From assembly GCF_035975855.1 (NCBI RefSeq), contig NZ_CP109055.1, positions 6,014,001 to 6,078,000 on the forward strand: DNA of 64,000 nt, given 5' to 3'. The stretch comes from Streptomyces sp. NBC_01304. Its GTDB lineage: Bacteria; Actinomycetota; Actinomycetes; Streptomycetales; Streptomycetaceae. Below are positions 10,635 through 18,464 of the stretch, piece after piece (position 1 is the stretch's first letter; the number at the start of each line of letters is the position of its first letter). The position numbers and the translations under genes were made by a program. Below the pieces are notes generated by a model. The model was not told the origin of the DNA. It searched no databases and saw only the letters and a program-made list of their open reading frames with translations.

Positions 10635-11816
10635 ATGACGAACCAGCCGTACGACGGGTCGTACGACCCGTATCAGCAGCATCAGCCGCACCAACAGCAG
10701 CAGCAGTGGCCCGAGGGCTACGAAGAGCAGCAACAGCAACAACATCAGCAGCAGCAGTACACGCAGACCTTCCAGGGCCAGACCTGGGACACCCAGCTGC
10801 AGGCCCCCACGGCCGCCCCCGCCGAGGAGACCGCGTACCTGCCCCAGCAGGGGTACGGCGCCGGCCCGCTCCCGCCGGAGGCCCCCGTCGGGTACGACAG
10901 CTCCGGGTACGACAGCTCCGCGTACGACGCGGCCGCCTACGAGGCATCCGTCTACGCCGCCCCGGCCCAGGCCCCGCAGCCCGCACCCGCCCAGACCCCG
11001 CCCCCGGCGGCCACGGCGGCCTCCGGCTACGGCCCCGCCACCACCACCGGCAACGCCCGCATCACCGACGCCCAGCGCGCCCGCGCCGAGGGCCGGTCGC
11101 CGATCATCGAGCCCGGCATGCAGCCCGCCGCCCTCACCGCGGCGCTCGGTCTGCTGCTCGCGGGCGGTGCCGCGCTGCACGACTACGCGCTGCTCGTGCC
11201 GCTGGTGCTGCTGCAGGCCGTGACCGCCGCGGGCTGGTTCCGGCTCAACGGCATGTGGCCCGCCCGGCAGGGCATCGCGCTCGCCTTCGCGGGCGGTCTG
11301 ACGGCCGATGCCGCGGTGCTCGTCGCCGGCCGGGAGAACGCGCCGGCCGCGATCCTCGGCACGCTCGGCGTGTGGGTGCTGCTCACGCTCGTCCTGCAGC
11401 TGCGCAGCCACGCGGGTGCGGACGAGCGGATGTACGGGCTGATGGCGACCGTGACCTCGGCCGCGCTCGCCGTGCTCGGTGCCGGGTATCTGGCGGCGGA
11501 CGATGCGGCCGTGTCCGTGGGTGCGGTCGCCGTCGCCGCCGCGGTCGTCGCGCGGGTACTGCCGCTGCCCACCGCGGCCTCCGTCGTGGTGGCGCTGCTG
11601 GCCGCCGCGGGTGCCGGTATCGCGGTCGGCGGGATGACCGACCTCGGCACCAAGGGCGCGCTGCTCGGTTTCGGCGCCGGGGTGTGCGCGCTGGTCGGGC
11701 ACCGGGTGGCGAGCTACGACTACCCGTCCCGTTTCGTCCACATGACGGCGGGCGTCGCCCTGCCACTGGCCGCAGCGGCTCCCGCGGTGTACCTGCTGGG
11801 CCGCGCGATCGGCTGA
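10635..11816 (+). CDS. Gln-rich N-terminus, multi-pass membrane protein, 393 aa
   Basis: Residues 1-155 are a low-complexity cytoplasmic region rich in Gln, Tyr, Pro and Ala (QQQQQ and YDSS repeats). Residues about 165-393 contain roughly eight hydrophobic helices rich in Ala, Val, Leu and Gly. It starts 10 nt after the MoaD-like gene, so the two are likely co-transcribed. It is a conserved Streptomyces membrane protein of unknown role. Confidence 0.88.
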   Translation: MTNQPYDGSYDPYQQHQPHQQQQQWPEGYEEQQQQQHQQQQYTQTFQGQTWDTQLQAPTAAPAEETAYLPQQGYGAGPLPPEAPVGYDSSGYDSSAYDAAAYEASVYAAPAQAPQPAPAQTPPPAATAASGYGPATTTGNARITDAQRARAEGRSPIIEPGMQPAALTAALGLLLAGGAALHDYALLVPLVLLQAVTAAGWFRLNGMWPARQGIALAFAGGLTADAAVLVAGRENAPAAILGTLGVWVLLTLVLQLRSHAGADERMYGLMATVTSAALAVLGAGYLAADDAAVSVGAVAVAAAVVARVLPLPTAASVVVALLAAAGAGIAVGGMTDLGTKGALLGFGAGVCALVGHRVASYDYPSRFVHMTAGVALPLAAAAPAVYLLGRAIG

Positions 11817-11945
11817 GACACAGGCTTGAGACGTAGGTCTCCCCGCACGTCACAGGTGATCGACAGGTCCCCCGCCGCAAGCCGCGCGGGGGACCAGTCG
11901 TTTAGGCTCGCGCCAAAGACAGCTGAGGTGGGGGAAGACCGAAAC

Positions 11946-12689
11946 ATGCGCGCCTTGCGAATAGTTGCCATCATCGCCGTCATATTGGGCGCCATCTTCG
12001 TGGCGGCCGACCGCATCGCCGTCGGCTACGCAGAGGACGAGGTGGCGAAGAAGGTACAGGCCAGCGAGGGCCTGGCCGAGAAGCCCGACGTCTCGATCAA
12101 GGGCTTTCCCTTCCTGACCCAGATCGCGGGCGGCGAGCTCGACGAGGTGGAGATCGGCATCGGGGGGTACGAGGCCTCCAACGGGGGCGACAAGGTGCTG
12201 ATCGACGAGCTGAACGCACAGGCGACGGGGGTCACGCTCTCCGACAACTTCAGCTCCGCCACCGCCGCCCGGGCCACCGGCTCCGCGCGCATCGCCTACG
12301 CCGAGCTCCTGAAGGCCGCCAAGGTCGAGCCGGCCAAGCTGGGCCTGGGCGCCACCGCCAAGGTGGTCGGCCTCTCCGACGGGGGCAACGGCAAGATCAA
12401 GGTCAGGGTAGAGATCAGCGGCGGCGGCGCGAAGAAGCAGATCGACGTGCTCAGCTCGGCCCACGTCGAGGGCGGCGACACCATCAAGGTCGACGCCGAC
12501 AGCATCCCGAAGAAGCTGGACCTGGGCGTCCTGGCCATCCCGCTCCCGGAGCGCGTGATCCGCGAGATCACGGACTTCGAGCAGAAGGTGCAGGGCCTGC
12601 CGACCGGGATCAAGCTCGACAAGGTCGAGGCGGTCGAGGAGGGCGTGGCCATCTCGGGCACGGCCCTGAACGTGAATCTCGCCGGCTGA
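11946..12689 (+). CDS. DUF2993 (LmeA-like) secreted/membrane-anchored protein, 247 aa
   Basis: An N-terminal hydrophobic helix (residues 4-22) acts as signal or anchor. The DUF2993 domain follows, with the ISIKGFPFLTQ-like motif (here VSIKGFPFLTQIAGGELDEV) and the C-terminal LPTGIKLDKVEA motif. Mycobacterial LmeA of this family is a periplasmic factor for lipomannan elongation; a lipid-binding role in the Streptomyces envelope is inferred. The ATG at 11946 lies downstream of a GGTGGGGGA-type site. Confidence 0.9.
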   Translation: MRALRIVAIIAVILGAIFVAADRIAVGYAEDEVAKKVQASEGLAEKPDVSIKGFPFLTQIAGGELDEVEIGIGGYEASNGGDKVLIDELNAQATGVTLSDNFSSATAARATGSARIAYAELLKAAKVEPAKLGLGATAKVVGLSDGGNGKIKVRVEISGGGAKKQIDVLSSAHVEGGDTIKVDADSIPKKLDLGVLAIPLPERVIREITDFEQKVQGLPTGIKLDKVEAVEEGVAISGTALNVNLAG

Positions 12690-12757
12690 GCCCGATCTGC
12701 GAGTGAGTCCGAACTGCGAGACGGAGTCGTCCGTACCGCAGATGTGATGGGCGCTAC

Positions 12758-12797
12758 AGCGGCCCCGAAGCCTTGCGGCAGCAGGCTCGGGGCCGCT
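12758..12797 (+). terminator. Rho-independent-type hairpin after the DUF2993 gene
   Basis: AGCGGCCCCGA (12758-12768) pairs with TCGGGGCCGCT (12787-12797), followed by TTCGTCTTG. It lies about 70 nt after the stop codon. Confidence 0.75.
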
Positions 12798-12867
12798 TTC
12801 GTCTTGCTATGTGGACGATCGCGTCTCACTATTCGGAGCACCGGTGACAGAGCCGCCCCTACGTCCC

Positions 12868-12961
12868 TACGATCGAGCGCATGAAGCGACAGGCGGACCT
12901 CACGAAGCGGCGGGCAGTAGACCTGTGCCGCGTCGCCGCCATGCTCTGTCGCACCGTCTGA
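12868..12961 (+). CDS. 26-aa Cys-containing leader peptide upstream of the sulfurtransferase gene
   Basis: The coding part is 12881-12961. The peptide has the form MKRQADLTKRRAVDLCRV, then AAMLCRTV. It has two LCR motifs, a hallmark of the putative leader peptides annotated upstream of actinobacterial sulfur genes. TACGAT lies 7 nt before the ATG, which suggests leaderless translation from the first nucleotide. The peptide lies 149 nt upstream of the thiosulfate sulfurtransferase gene. Translation speed through the Cys codons probably senses cysteinyl-tRNA, as shown for mycobacterial Cys-rich leader ORFs. Regulation here is inferred. Confidence 0.8.
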
Positions 12962-13110
12962 GCGGGACGGACAACTCCCGCTTTCTCCGGACCCCTTGAG
13001 CCGAATCTCGCACTCGAGATGACTCGGGGTCACCCCGCGCCTCTGCGCGCACCCGCACCCCGCCATCCCGCATGCATGCCCCGCCGTAACTGCCCCGGAG
13101 GAGAAAGCAC

Positions 13111-13953
13111 ATGAGCCGCAGCGACGTCCTGGTAGACGCCGACTGGGTCGAGGCCCACATCGAGGACCCGCAGGTCGCCATCGTCGAGGTCGACGAGGAC
13201 ACCTCCGCGTACGAGAAGAACCACATCAAGAACGCCATCCGGATCGACTGGACTAAGGACCTCCAGGACCCGGTGCGCCGTGACTTCATCGACCAGGAGG
13301 GCTTCGAGAAGCTCCTCTCGGCCAAGGGCATCGGCAACGACACGCTGGTCGTCCTCTACGGCGGCAACAACAACTGGTTCGCCTCGTACGCCTACTGGTA
13401 CTTCAAGCTCTACGGCCACGAGAACGTGAAGCTCCTCGACGGCGGCCGCAAGAAGTGGGAGCTCGACTCCCGCGACCTGGTCGACGGCTCGCAGGTGCCG
13501 CAGCGCGCCGCCACCGAGTACAAGGCCAAGGCCCAGAACACCGCGATCCGCGCCTTCCGTGACGACGTCGTCGCCGCGATCGGCTCGCAGAACCTGGTCG
13601 ACGTGCGCTCCCCCGACGAGTTCTCCGGCAAGCTGCTCGCCCCGGCGCACCTGCCGCAGGAGCAGTCGCAGCGCCCCGGCCACGTGCCGAGCGCCCGCAA
13701 CATCCCGTGGTCGAAGAACGCCAACGACGACGGCACCTTCAAGTCGGACGACGAGCTCAAGGCCCTCTACGAGGACGAGCAGGTCGACCTGGCCAAGGAC
13801 ACCATCGCCTACTGCCGCATCGGTGAGCGCTCGGCCCTGACGTGGTTCGTGCTGCACGAGCTGCTCGGCCAGGCCAACGTCAAGAACTACGACGGCTCGT
13901 GGACCGAGTACGGCTCCCTCGTCGGCGTCCCGATCGAGCTCGGCGCCAACTGA
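13111..13953 (+). CDS. Thiosulfate sulfurtransferase (tandem rhodanese), 280 aa
   Basis: Two rhodanese domains are present. The inactive N-terminal one spans about 5-130 and the catalytic C-terminal one about 140-275, with the active-site loop CRIGERS starting at Cys235. It transfers sulfane sulfur from thiosulfate to cyanide or thiols. A GGAGGAGAAAG ribosome site precedes the ATG. It matches the actinobacterial CysA/SseA-type protein that is paired with DUF1416, as here. The length is normal for the family. Confidence 0.97.
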   Translation: MSRSDVLVDADWVEAHIEDPQVAIVEVDEDTSAYEKNHIKNAIRIDWTKDLQDPVRRDFIDQEGFEKLLSAKGIGNDTLVVLYGGNNNWFASYAYWYFKLYGHENVKLLDGGRKKWELDSRDLVDGSQVPQRAATEYKAKAQNTAIRAFRDDVVAAIGSQNLVDVRSPDEFSGKLLAPAHLPQEQSQRPGHVPSARNIPWSKNANDDGTFKSDDELKALYEDEQVDLAKDTIAYCRIGERSALTWFVLHELLGQANVKNYDGSWTEYGSLVGVPIELGAN

Positions 13954-14000
13954 CGTCCCTCTCCCCTCCCCCCTCAACTGACTTCCGGAGGCAGTGACTT

Positions 14001-14288
14001 ATGTGTGGAGCGCAGGCAGGCGGCCCCGACGCCGCGTCGATCAAGCCCGGTGAGACCACCATCCAGGGCCAGGTGACCCGCGACGGCGAGCCCATCACGG
14101 GTTACGTACGGCTCCTGGACTCGACCGGCGAGTTCACCGCCGAGGTCCCGACCTCGGCGACCGGCCAGTTCCGGTTCTACGCGGCCGAGGGCACCTGGAC
14201 CGTGCGTGCCCTGGTGCCCGGCGGCACGGCGGACCGCAAGGTCGTCGCGCAGACCGGCGGTCTGGCGGAGGTCGCCATCGCCGTGTGA
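14001..14288 (+). CDS. DUF1416 protein, 95 aa
   Basis: This is a small beta-rich protein that starts MCGAQAGGP and has the motif GQVTRDGEPITGYVRLLD. DUF1416 proteins are nearly always encoded right after the sulfurtransferase in actinobacteria. Here the gap is 47 nt with a GGAGG site. Cys2 near the N-terminus may carry sulfur, but this is speculation. The fold resembles carboxypeptidase-regulatory/transthyretin-like domains. Confidence 0.95.
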   Translation: MCGAQAGGPDAASIKPGETTIQGQVTRDGEPITGYVRLLDSTGEFTAEVPTSATGQFRFYAAEGTWTVRALVPGGTADRKVVAQTGGLAEVAIAV

Positions 14289-14314
14289 CGGCGGTGCACG
14301 TGGCTCAATGAACG

Positions 14315-14380
14315 GCCGGAGGGCCGCACCCCTGGGGGTTGGACGCTTACCAGGACGAGGGTGCGGTCCTCCGGCTTTTT
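14315..14380 (+). terminator. Strong terminator hairpin with T-run
   Basis: A 17-bp stem (14315-14331 with 14359-14375; one G-T pair) is followed by TTTTT at 14376-14380. It ends the sulfurtransferase-DUF1416 operon. Confidence 0.9.
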
Positions 14381-14398
14381 CCTGCTCACGGTCCGGCT

Positions 14399-14410
14399 TA
14401 CGCTGGAGAC
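14399..14410 (+). promoter_or_regulatory. Leaderless promoter -10 of the DUF3099 gene
   Basis: TACGCT (14399-14404) lies exactly 6 nt before the ATG at 14411. This is the spacing expected when transcription starts on the start codon. Confidence 0.6.
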
Positions 14411-14677
14411 ATGTACGCGCGAAGGCGGCACGTCTACTTCGCCATGATGGGCGCCTGCCTGGCCCTGTTCGTCCTGGCCTGGGCGGTCGTACGCCTCTGG
14501 TCGATTCCCGTCGCCGTCGGCATGTGCGTGGTCGCCATGGTCATCCCGCCGCTCGCCGCGATCGTCGCCAACCGGCGTGGTCCTGAGGACCGCTGGTGGG
14601 ACGACCCCTCGGGGGACCGGAAGTCGGACGACTGGTGGGACGAACTCGACGGCAAGAAGCGCCGGCCGCCTCAGTAG
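14411..14677 (+). CDS. DUF3099 small membrane protein, 88 aa
   Basis: Two hydrophobic helices (about 8-27 and 30-52) are followed by a hydrophilic tail with RWWDD and DDWWDELDGKKRRP. This is the DUF3099 pattern of actinobacterial two-TM proteins. The ATG at 14411 is chosen for its -10 spacing; upstream in-frame codons read into the terminator. The function is unknown. Confidence 0.9.
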   Translation: MYARRRHVYFAMMGACLALFVLAWAVVRLWSIPVAVGMCVVAMVIPPLAAIVANRRGPEDRWWDDPSGDRKSDDWWDELDGKKRRPPQ

Positions 14678-14800
14678 CGTTCGGCCATTTCCGAATCGTA
14701 ATCAGCGGGTGCACAACCCTCAGTGGGACTGGTGGGTCTTGTGTGCGCGCAGATACGGAAGCTGCGCTTCTAAGTCCTGTAAGTCCTGTGGGGGGACACG

Positions 14801-15514
14801 TTGGAAACGCAGTTGGAGGCACCGGAGAGACCGGAGCGGCGGCGCGGACGTGCGCTCATGCTGGTCGCGGCGGGGGCCCTGTTGGGCGTGGTCGCGGGGG
14901 TTTGCACCGGTTATGTGATCCAGGCGGACCGGAAGCCCACGGGCCTCGGACCGCTCTCGCAGCACGAGGTGCGGCAGGCCAAGAGCGTGGCCGAGGCGCC
15001 GGTGCCCGAGGTGGACCGTCAGGCCGAGCACGAGGTGGACCTGCGCAAGCTGCTGCTCAAGCGGCCCAAGGGCACGACCGGGGGCAAGAGCCGCTGGGTC
15101 AGGCTGGACGACTTCGCCCAGGGCTACACGAGGCCGGGCAGCGCCTTCAGCAACTTCAGCGAGGCGGAGATCCGGCGCACGGCGGAGGTCCGTTGGGTCC
15201 AGGGGTACTCGGCCGTGACGATCCAGCTGGTCCAGTTCAGGGAGGAGAGCACGCTCAAATCCGCTGAACACCTCAGTGTGCAACAGGGGTTCGCCGCCGA
15301 GGACAGCAGTGAGAAGGCCATTCCGGGCAGCATCGACGGCTCGGTCTACGTCGCCGATGAGCCCCGTCGCAAGGCCGGCTACCTGCCGAATTACCACGCC
15401 GCCGCCCATGCCCGCAGCGGCGATGTGGTCATGCACATCTATCTGTCGGACACCCGCCCGATCAGCATGAAGCGCGCCATGGACCTCGCCGAGCGCCAGT
15501 GGGAGCGACTGTGA
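14801..15514 (+). CDS. Membrane-anchored extracellular protein 1 of 3, 237 aa
   Basis: A TTG start follows GGGGGGA. The cytoplasmic N-terminus (1-17) is Arg/Glu-rich, a TM helix spans about 18-41, and the rest is extracellular. The motif DLRKLLL-x-x-PKG (about residues 80-92) recurs in the third gene, and the position of the downstream sheet region is similar. It overlaps the next gene by GTGA. No known domain is recognised. The three genes form one coupled unit of related proteins. Confidence 0.85.
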   Translation: METQLEAPERPERRRGRALMLVAAGALLGVVAGVCTGYVIQADRKPTGLGPLSQHEVRQAKSVAEAPVPEVDRQAEHEVDLRKLLLKRPKGTTGGKSRWVRLDDFAQGYTRPGSAFSNFSEAEIRRTAEVRWVQGYSAVTIQLVQFREESTLKSAEHLSVQQGFAAEDSSEKAIPGSIDGSVYVADEPRRKAGYLPNYHAAAHARSGDVVMHIYLSDTRPISMKRAMDLAERQWERL

Positions 15515-16347
15515 CCCAGCCTGAAATCCTGCAGTCCTCCGAGCACTTGGAGCCCTCGGACCCGTCGGATGCCGAAGGCTCCCCGGAGACCTCGGCGCCC
15601 CGGCGCCCACGTCGGGCGCTCACCCTCGCCCTGACCACCGTCCTGGCCCTCGCCGCGCTCGGCTCCGGCATCGGCTACACCGTGGTCAAGGTCGACGACG
15701 CCGACCGTACGGCCCCCACCAAGGCCTGGAAGAAGCCGAAGGACGCCAAGCCCGGCAAGGACGCCTCGCGCTGGACCGCCGAGGGACGCACCGACACCGC
15801 GCTCGCCAAGAGGCTGCTCCCGGTCCCGGGCCAGTATGAACTCGGCCCCGACATCGATGAGTACGGCAATGACGTGGTGCTGAGCGGCAGGGAAGCCGAG
15901 GCGGTGCTCAAGGAGACCGGGCGGGGCCTGTCGGCCACCGAGCGCCGGAGCCACCGCAAGGCCATCGACCGGCTGCGCATCGAGGGCATCGGCATGCGCT
16001 CGTACCAGGGCGAGTACGGCGACACGTTCGTCGCCGAAATCACGCTGGCGCAAATGAAGAACGGCAAGGCGCTGCGCGAACTCACCGAGTTCCAGGGCGA
16101 GTTGGCCGATGCCTTCCGGGGTTACCTGCGCAAGGGCCCGAAGATCGAGGGCCACAAGAACGCCCAGTGCTTCCTGCCGCCCAAGGACTCCAAGAACAAG
16201 CTCGACCAGATGTTCTGCACGGCCCACGTCGACAACGTGCTCGTCTCCTTCACGGCGTACGGGGCCAAGCCCTTCGACACCGAGGAAGCGGCCGTCCTGC
16301 TGCGCGACCAGCTCGACCACATCGACGCCCCGGGGGAGTACGTATGA
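15511..16347 (+). CDS. Membrane-anchored extracellular protein 2 of 3, 278 aa
   Basis: The GTG at 15511 lies inside the stop of the previous gene (GTGA). The Pro/Ser/Glu-rich cytoplasmic N-terminus (1-35) precedes a TM helix (about 36-58) and an extracellular domain. The domain contains a LAKRLLPVPG segment that corresponds to DLRKLLL-PLPKG in its neighbours, and two Cys (in NAQCFLPP and QMFCTAHV) that could form a disulfide. It ends in an ATGA overlap with gene 3. The function is unknown. Confidence 0.85.
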   Translation: MTQPEILQSSEHLEPSDPSDAEGSPETSAPRRPRRALTLALTTVLALAALGSGIGYTVVKVDDADRTAPTKAWKKPKDAKPGKDASRWTAEGRTDTALAKRLLPVPGQYELGPDIDEYGNDVVLSGREAEAVLKETGRGLSATERRSHRKAIDRLRIEGIGMRSYQGEYGDTFVAEITLAQMKNGKALRELTEFQGELADAFRGYLRKGPKIEGHKNAQCFLPPKDSKNKLDQMFCTAHVDNVLVSFTAYGAKPFDTEEAAVLLRDQLDHIDAPGEYV

Positions 16348-17231
16348 CCGAGCAGGCCGGACAGACCGGGCAGGCCGAGCGGCATGGGCTGACCGAGCAG
16401 ATCAGCCCCGTCGAACTGGTCGCCACCACGGAGCCCGCCCCCGACGCACCCGAGGCACCCGCCAAGAAGGACCGCCGGATCCTGCGCGCAGTCCTCCGCT
16501 GGACCGCCGCCGTCGTGGCCTTCGGTGCCTTCGGAGCGGCGTCCGCGTACGCCGTCACCGAGAAGACGCGCACCGATCTGCCGGGCCTCGCCACCGAGAG
16601 CGACGGGCGCTGGGACTACCCGGAGATCGTCAAGCCGCCGCTGCCCGAGGGGGCGCCCGTCGCCGGGCTCTCGGACACGAACGAGGCCGAGATCCACCAC
16701 GCCGACCTGCGCAAGCTCCTCCTGCCGCTGCCCAAGGGCGCCAAGGAGGACCGGAGCCTGCGGGGCAAGGGCGGCTGGCTGCCGGTCGGCCGCTATCTGG
16801 CGGCGTACGACAAGGTCGAGCGCGAGAGCCTGCGCTCAGCCCTCGACGGCAGTGCGCTGCGGCACATCGCGGCCCGTGGCTGGACCATGCCCGACGGCAC
16901 CCGTACGCAGATCTATCTGCTGCGCTTCAAGACCGGGCCCTGGGCCATCGACTACTACCAGACTGAGATGGGCGGCGGCCTCGACCCCAACCGCCTGCTC
17001 ACCGGCGTCAAGGAAGCCGAGATCGACAAGGCCTTCCCCGAGAACGTCACCGTCGAAGGCACCGAGCTCGACGTCTACGACGAGACGAAGCCCCGGGGCA
17101 AGGACCAGACCCGTCAGGCCTACGTCGTCGCCGGCGACACCCTCGCCCTGATCGTCCAGTCCAGGAAGGGCGCCGCCGAGGCGGTCCCCTTCCACCAGAC
17201 GGTGATCCTGCAGAACCAGCTCCTCGGCTGA
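16344..17231 (+). CDS. Membrane-anchored extracellular protein 3 of 3, 295 aa
   Basis: The ATG at 16344 overlaps the stop of gene 2. The cytoplasmic N-terminus of about 46 residues is rich in Gln, Ala and Glu. A TM helix spans about 50-70, and the extracellular domain contains DLRKLLLPLPKG, shared with gene 1. The C-terminal part (AYVVAGDTLALIVQSRKG) resembles the end of a sensor or lipoprotein-like beta domain. The function is unknown. Confidence 0.85.
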   Translation: MTEQAGQTGQAERHGLTEQISPVELVATTEPAPDAPEAPAKKDRRILRAVLRWTAAVVAFGAFGAASAYAVTEKTRTDLPGLATESDGRWDYPEIVKPPLPEGAPVAGLSDTNEAEIHHADLRKLLLPLPKGAKEDRSLRGKGGWLPVGRYLAAYDKVERESLRSALDGSALRHIAARGWTMPDGTRTQIYLLRFKTGPWAIDYYQTEMGGGLDPNRLLTGVKEAEIDKAFPENVTVEGTELDVYDETKPRGKDQTRQAYVVAGDTLALIVQSRKGAAEAVPFHQTVILQNQLLG

Positions 17232-17273
17232 CCTGCGGGGCGGGCGGCCCACGCGGCCGACCTCACAGAGAGA

Positions 17274-17306
17274 GCCGGGCCCACGCCGACTAAGCTGGGG
17301 CCCGGC
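17274..17306 (+). terminator. GC-rich hairpin after the three-gene unit
   Basis: GCCGGGCCC (17274-17282) pairs with GGGCCCGGC (17298-17306), followed by CCTTTACT. It lies 43 nt after the stop. Confidence 0.65.
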
Positions 17307-17342
17307 CCTTTACTGCCCATCCCGCTCATCGAGGAGCACCAC

Positions 17343-17444
17343 GTGCTTGAGGCATTCTTCTCAGCCCTGCTGGTTCTGGTCTGCGTCGGCGTTCTCGCCT
17401 TCGCCGGGCTGACCGTGAAGAAGCTGTACCAGGGTCAGCGCTGA
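17343..17444 (+). CDS. 33-aa single-pass membrane peptide
   Basis: The GTG at 17343 follows GAGGAGCACCAC. The product is one hydrophobic helix (FFSALLVLVCVGVLAFAGL) with a basic tail (VKKLYQGQR), so the C-terminus is probably cytoplasmic. It is too short for most gene finders. From memory, similar peptides occur at this position in other Streptomyces, which argues that it is real. The role is unknown. Confidence 0.7.
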   Translation: MLEAFFSALLVLVCVGVLAFAGLTVKKLYQGQR

Positions 17445-17491
17445 CCATCACCCGTACTGACCTGCACTGACACCTGTACTGAAAGCCGCTC

Positions 17492-18064
17492 ATGATCGAG
17501 ATCCCGTCCGACCTCCATCCTGACCTCCGACCGCTCGCCTTCCTGCTCGGAAACTGGGCCGGTGCGGGCGTCTCCGACTTCCCGGGTGCCGAGAAGTGCA
17601 ACTTCGGGCAGGAGGTCACCTTCAGCCAAGACGGCCGTGACTTCCTCGAGTACCACTCGCACACCTGGGTCCTCGACGCCGAGGGCAACAAGGTCAAGCC
17701 GCTGGAGTCCGAGTCCGGCTTCTGGCGCATCGACAAGGACCGCAAGGTCGAGGTCGTGATGGTCCGCGACGACGGTGTCGTCGAGGTCTGGTACGGCGAG
17801 CTCGCCGACAAGAAGCCGCAGATCGACCTGGCCACGGACGCCGTCGCGCGCACCGCCGCCTCGGGTCCGTACAGCGGTGGCAAGCGGCTCTACGGCTATG
17901 TGAAGAGCGACCTCATGTGGGTGGGCGAGAAGCAGACCCCCGAGGTGCCGCTGCGGCCGTACATGTCCGCGCAGCTGAAGAAGGTCGTCTCGCCCGAGGA
18001 CGTCGCCGCGATGGCGCGCAACCTGGGCGATCTGCCGGACGACGGCATCGCGTTCTTCAAGTAG
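17492..18064 (+). CDS. Nitrobindin-family heme-binding beta-barrel protein, 190 aa
   Basis: The FABP-like fold carries the nitrobindin signature GNWAGAG (residues 20-26; consensus GxWxGxG) and the conserved strand YHSHTWVLD. Family members bind ferric heme and scavenge or isomerise peroxynitrite. The proximal His of the family is normally near the C-terminus. The C-terminal half here contains no obvious His, so heme binding in this copy is less certain. It lies upstream of a lone receiver and nur. Confidence 0.85.
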   Translation: MIEIPSDLHPDLRPLAFLLGNWAGAGVSDFPGAEKCNFGQEVTFSQDGRDFLEYHSHTWVLDAEGNKVKPLESESGFWRIDKDRKVEVVMVRDDGVVEVWYGELADKKPQIDLATDAVARTAASGPYSGGKRLYGYVKSDLMWVGEKQTPEVPLRPYMSAQLKKVVSPEDVAAMARNLGDLPDDGIAFFK

Positions 18065-18134
18065 ATCGCGTTACTCAAGCAGTACGCAGAGAATTCTCAG
18101 GTTCCTTTGAGGCGGGGCCGGTACTCCTGGAGGA

Positions 18135-18455
18135 GTGACCGGTCCCGCCACAGTGCTTCTCGCCGACGACGAGCCCCTCATCCGTGCGCAGCTCGCCCAG
18201 ACGCTGCAGCTGGCCGGCCTCGAAGTGATCCCCGTGGCCAGCGGTGTCGAGGCCCTCAACGCCGCGTGCGCCGGGGCGCCGACGCCCGATCTGGTCGTCC
18301 TGGACGCCGAGCTGCCGGGGCTCGACGGCCACGAGGTCGCCCGCATCCTGCACCGCGAGGCGCACCCCGTCCGCGTACTGCTGATCACCAAGCCGTACCG
18401 CCTGGAAGACGTCGTCCGCAGAACTCAAGCGCTCCTCGAGCAGAGTGCCGCCTAG
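18135..18455 (+). CDS. Stand-alone response-regulator receiver domain, 106 aa
   Basis: This is a receiver domain only: acidic pair DDE (11-13), phospho-acceptor Asp in VVLDAELPG (about residue 56), and Lys in ITKPYRLEDV. It has no output domain. TACTCC lies 7 nt before the GTG and GGAGGA overlaps the gap, so either leaderless or SD-led translation is possible. Its stop codon TAG is also the first three bases of the nur -10 box. No kinase is adjacent; it may be a phosphate sink or interact with a partner protein. Confidence 0.9.
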   Translation: MTGPATVLLADDEPLIRAQLAQTLQLAGLEVIPVASGVEALNAACAGAPTPDLVVLDAELPGLDGHEVARILHREAHPVRVLLITKPYRLEDVVRRTQALLEQSAA

Positions 18456-18464
18456 ACTGGCCGT
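18453..18464 (+). promoter_or_regulatory. Leaderless promoter of nur
   Basis: TAGACT (18453-18458) lies exactly 6 nt before the GTG of nur. The first three bases are the stop codon of the receiver gene. The same hexamer and spacing precede the LacI gene at 8256. Confidence 0.65.

Noticed and set aside
12811..12999. A 62-aa open frame overlapping the sulfur leader peptide
   Set aside because: Arg/Pro-rich shadow frame; the 26-aa frame has the LCR motifs and the promoter spacing.
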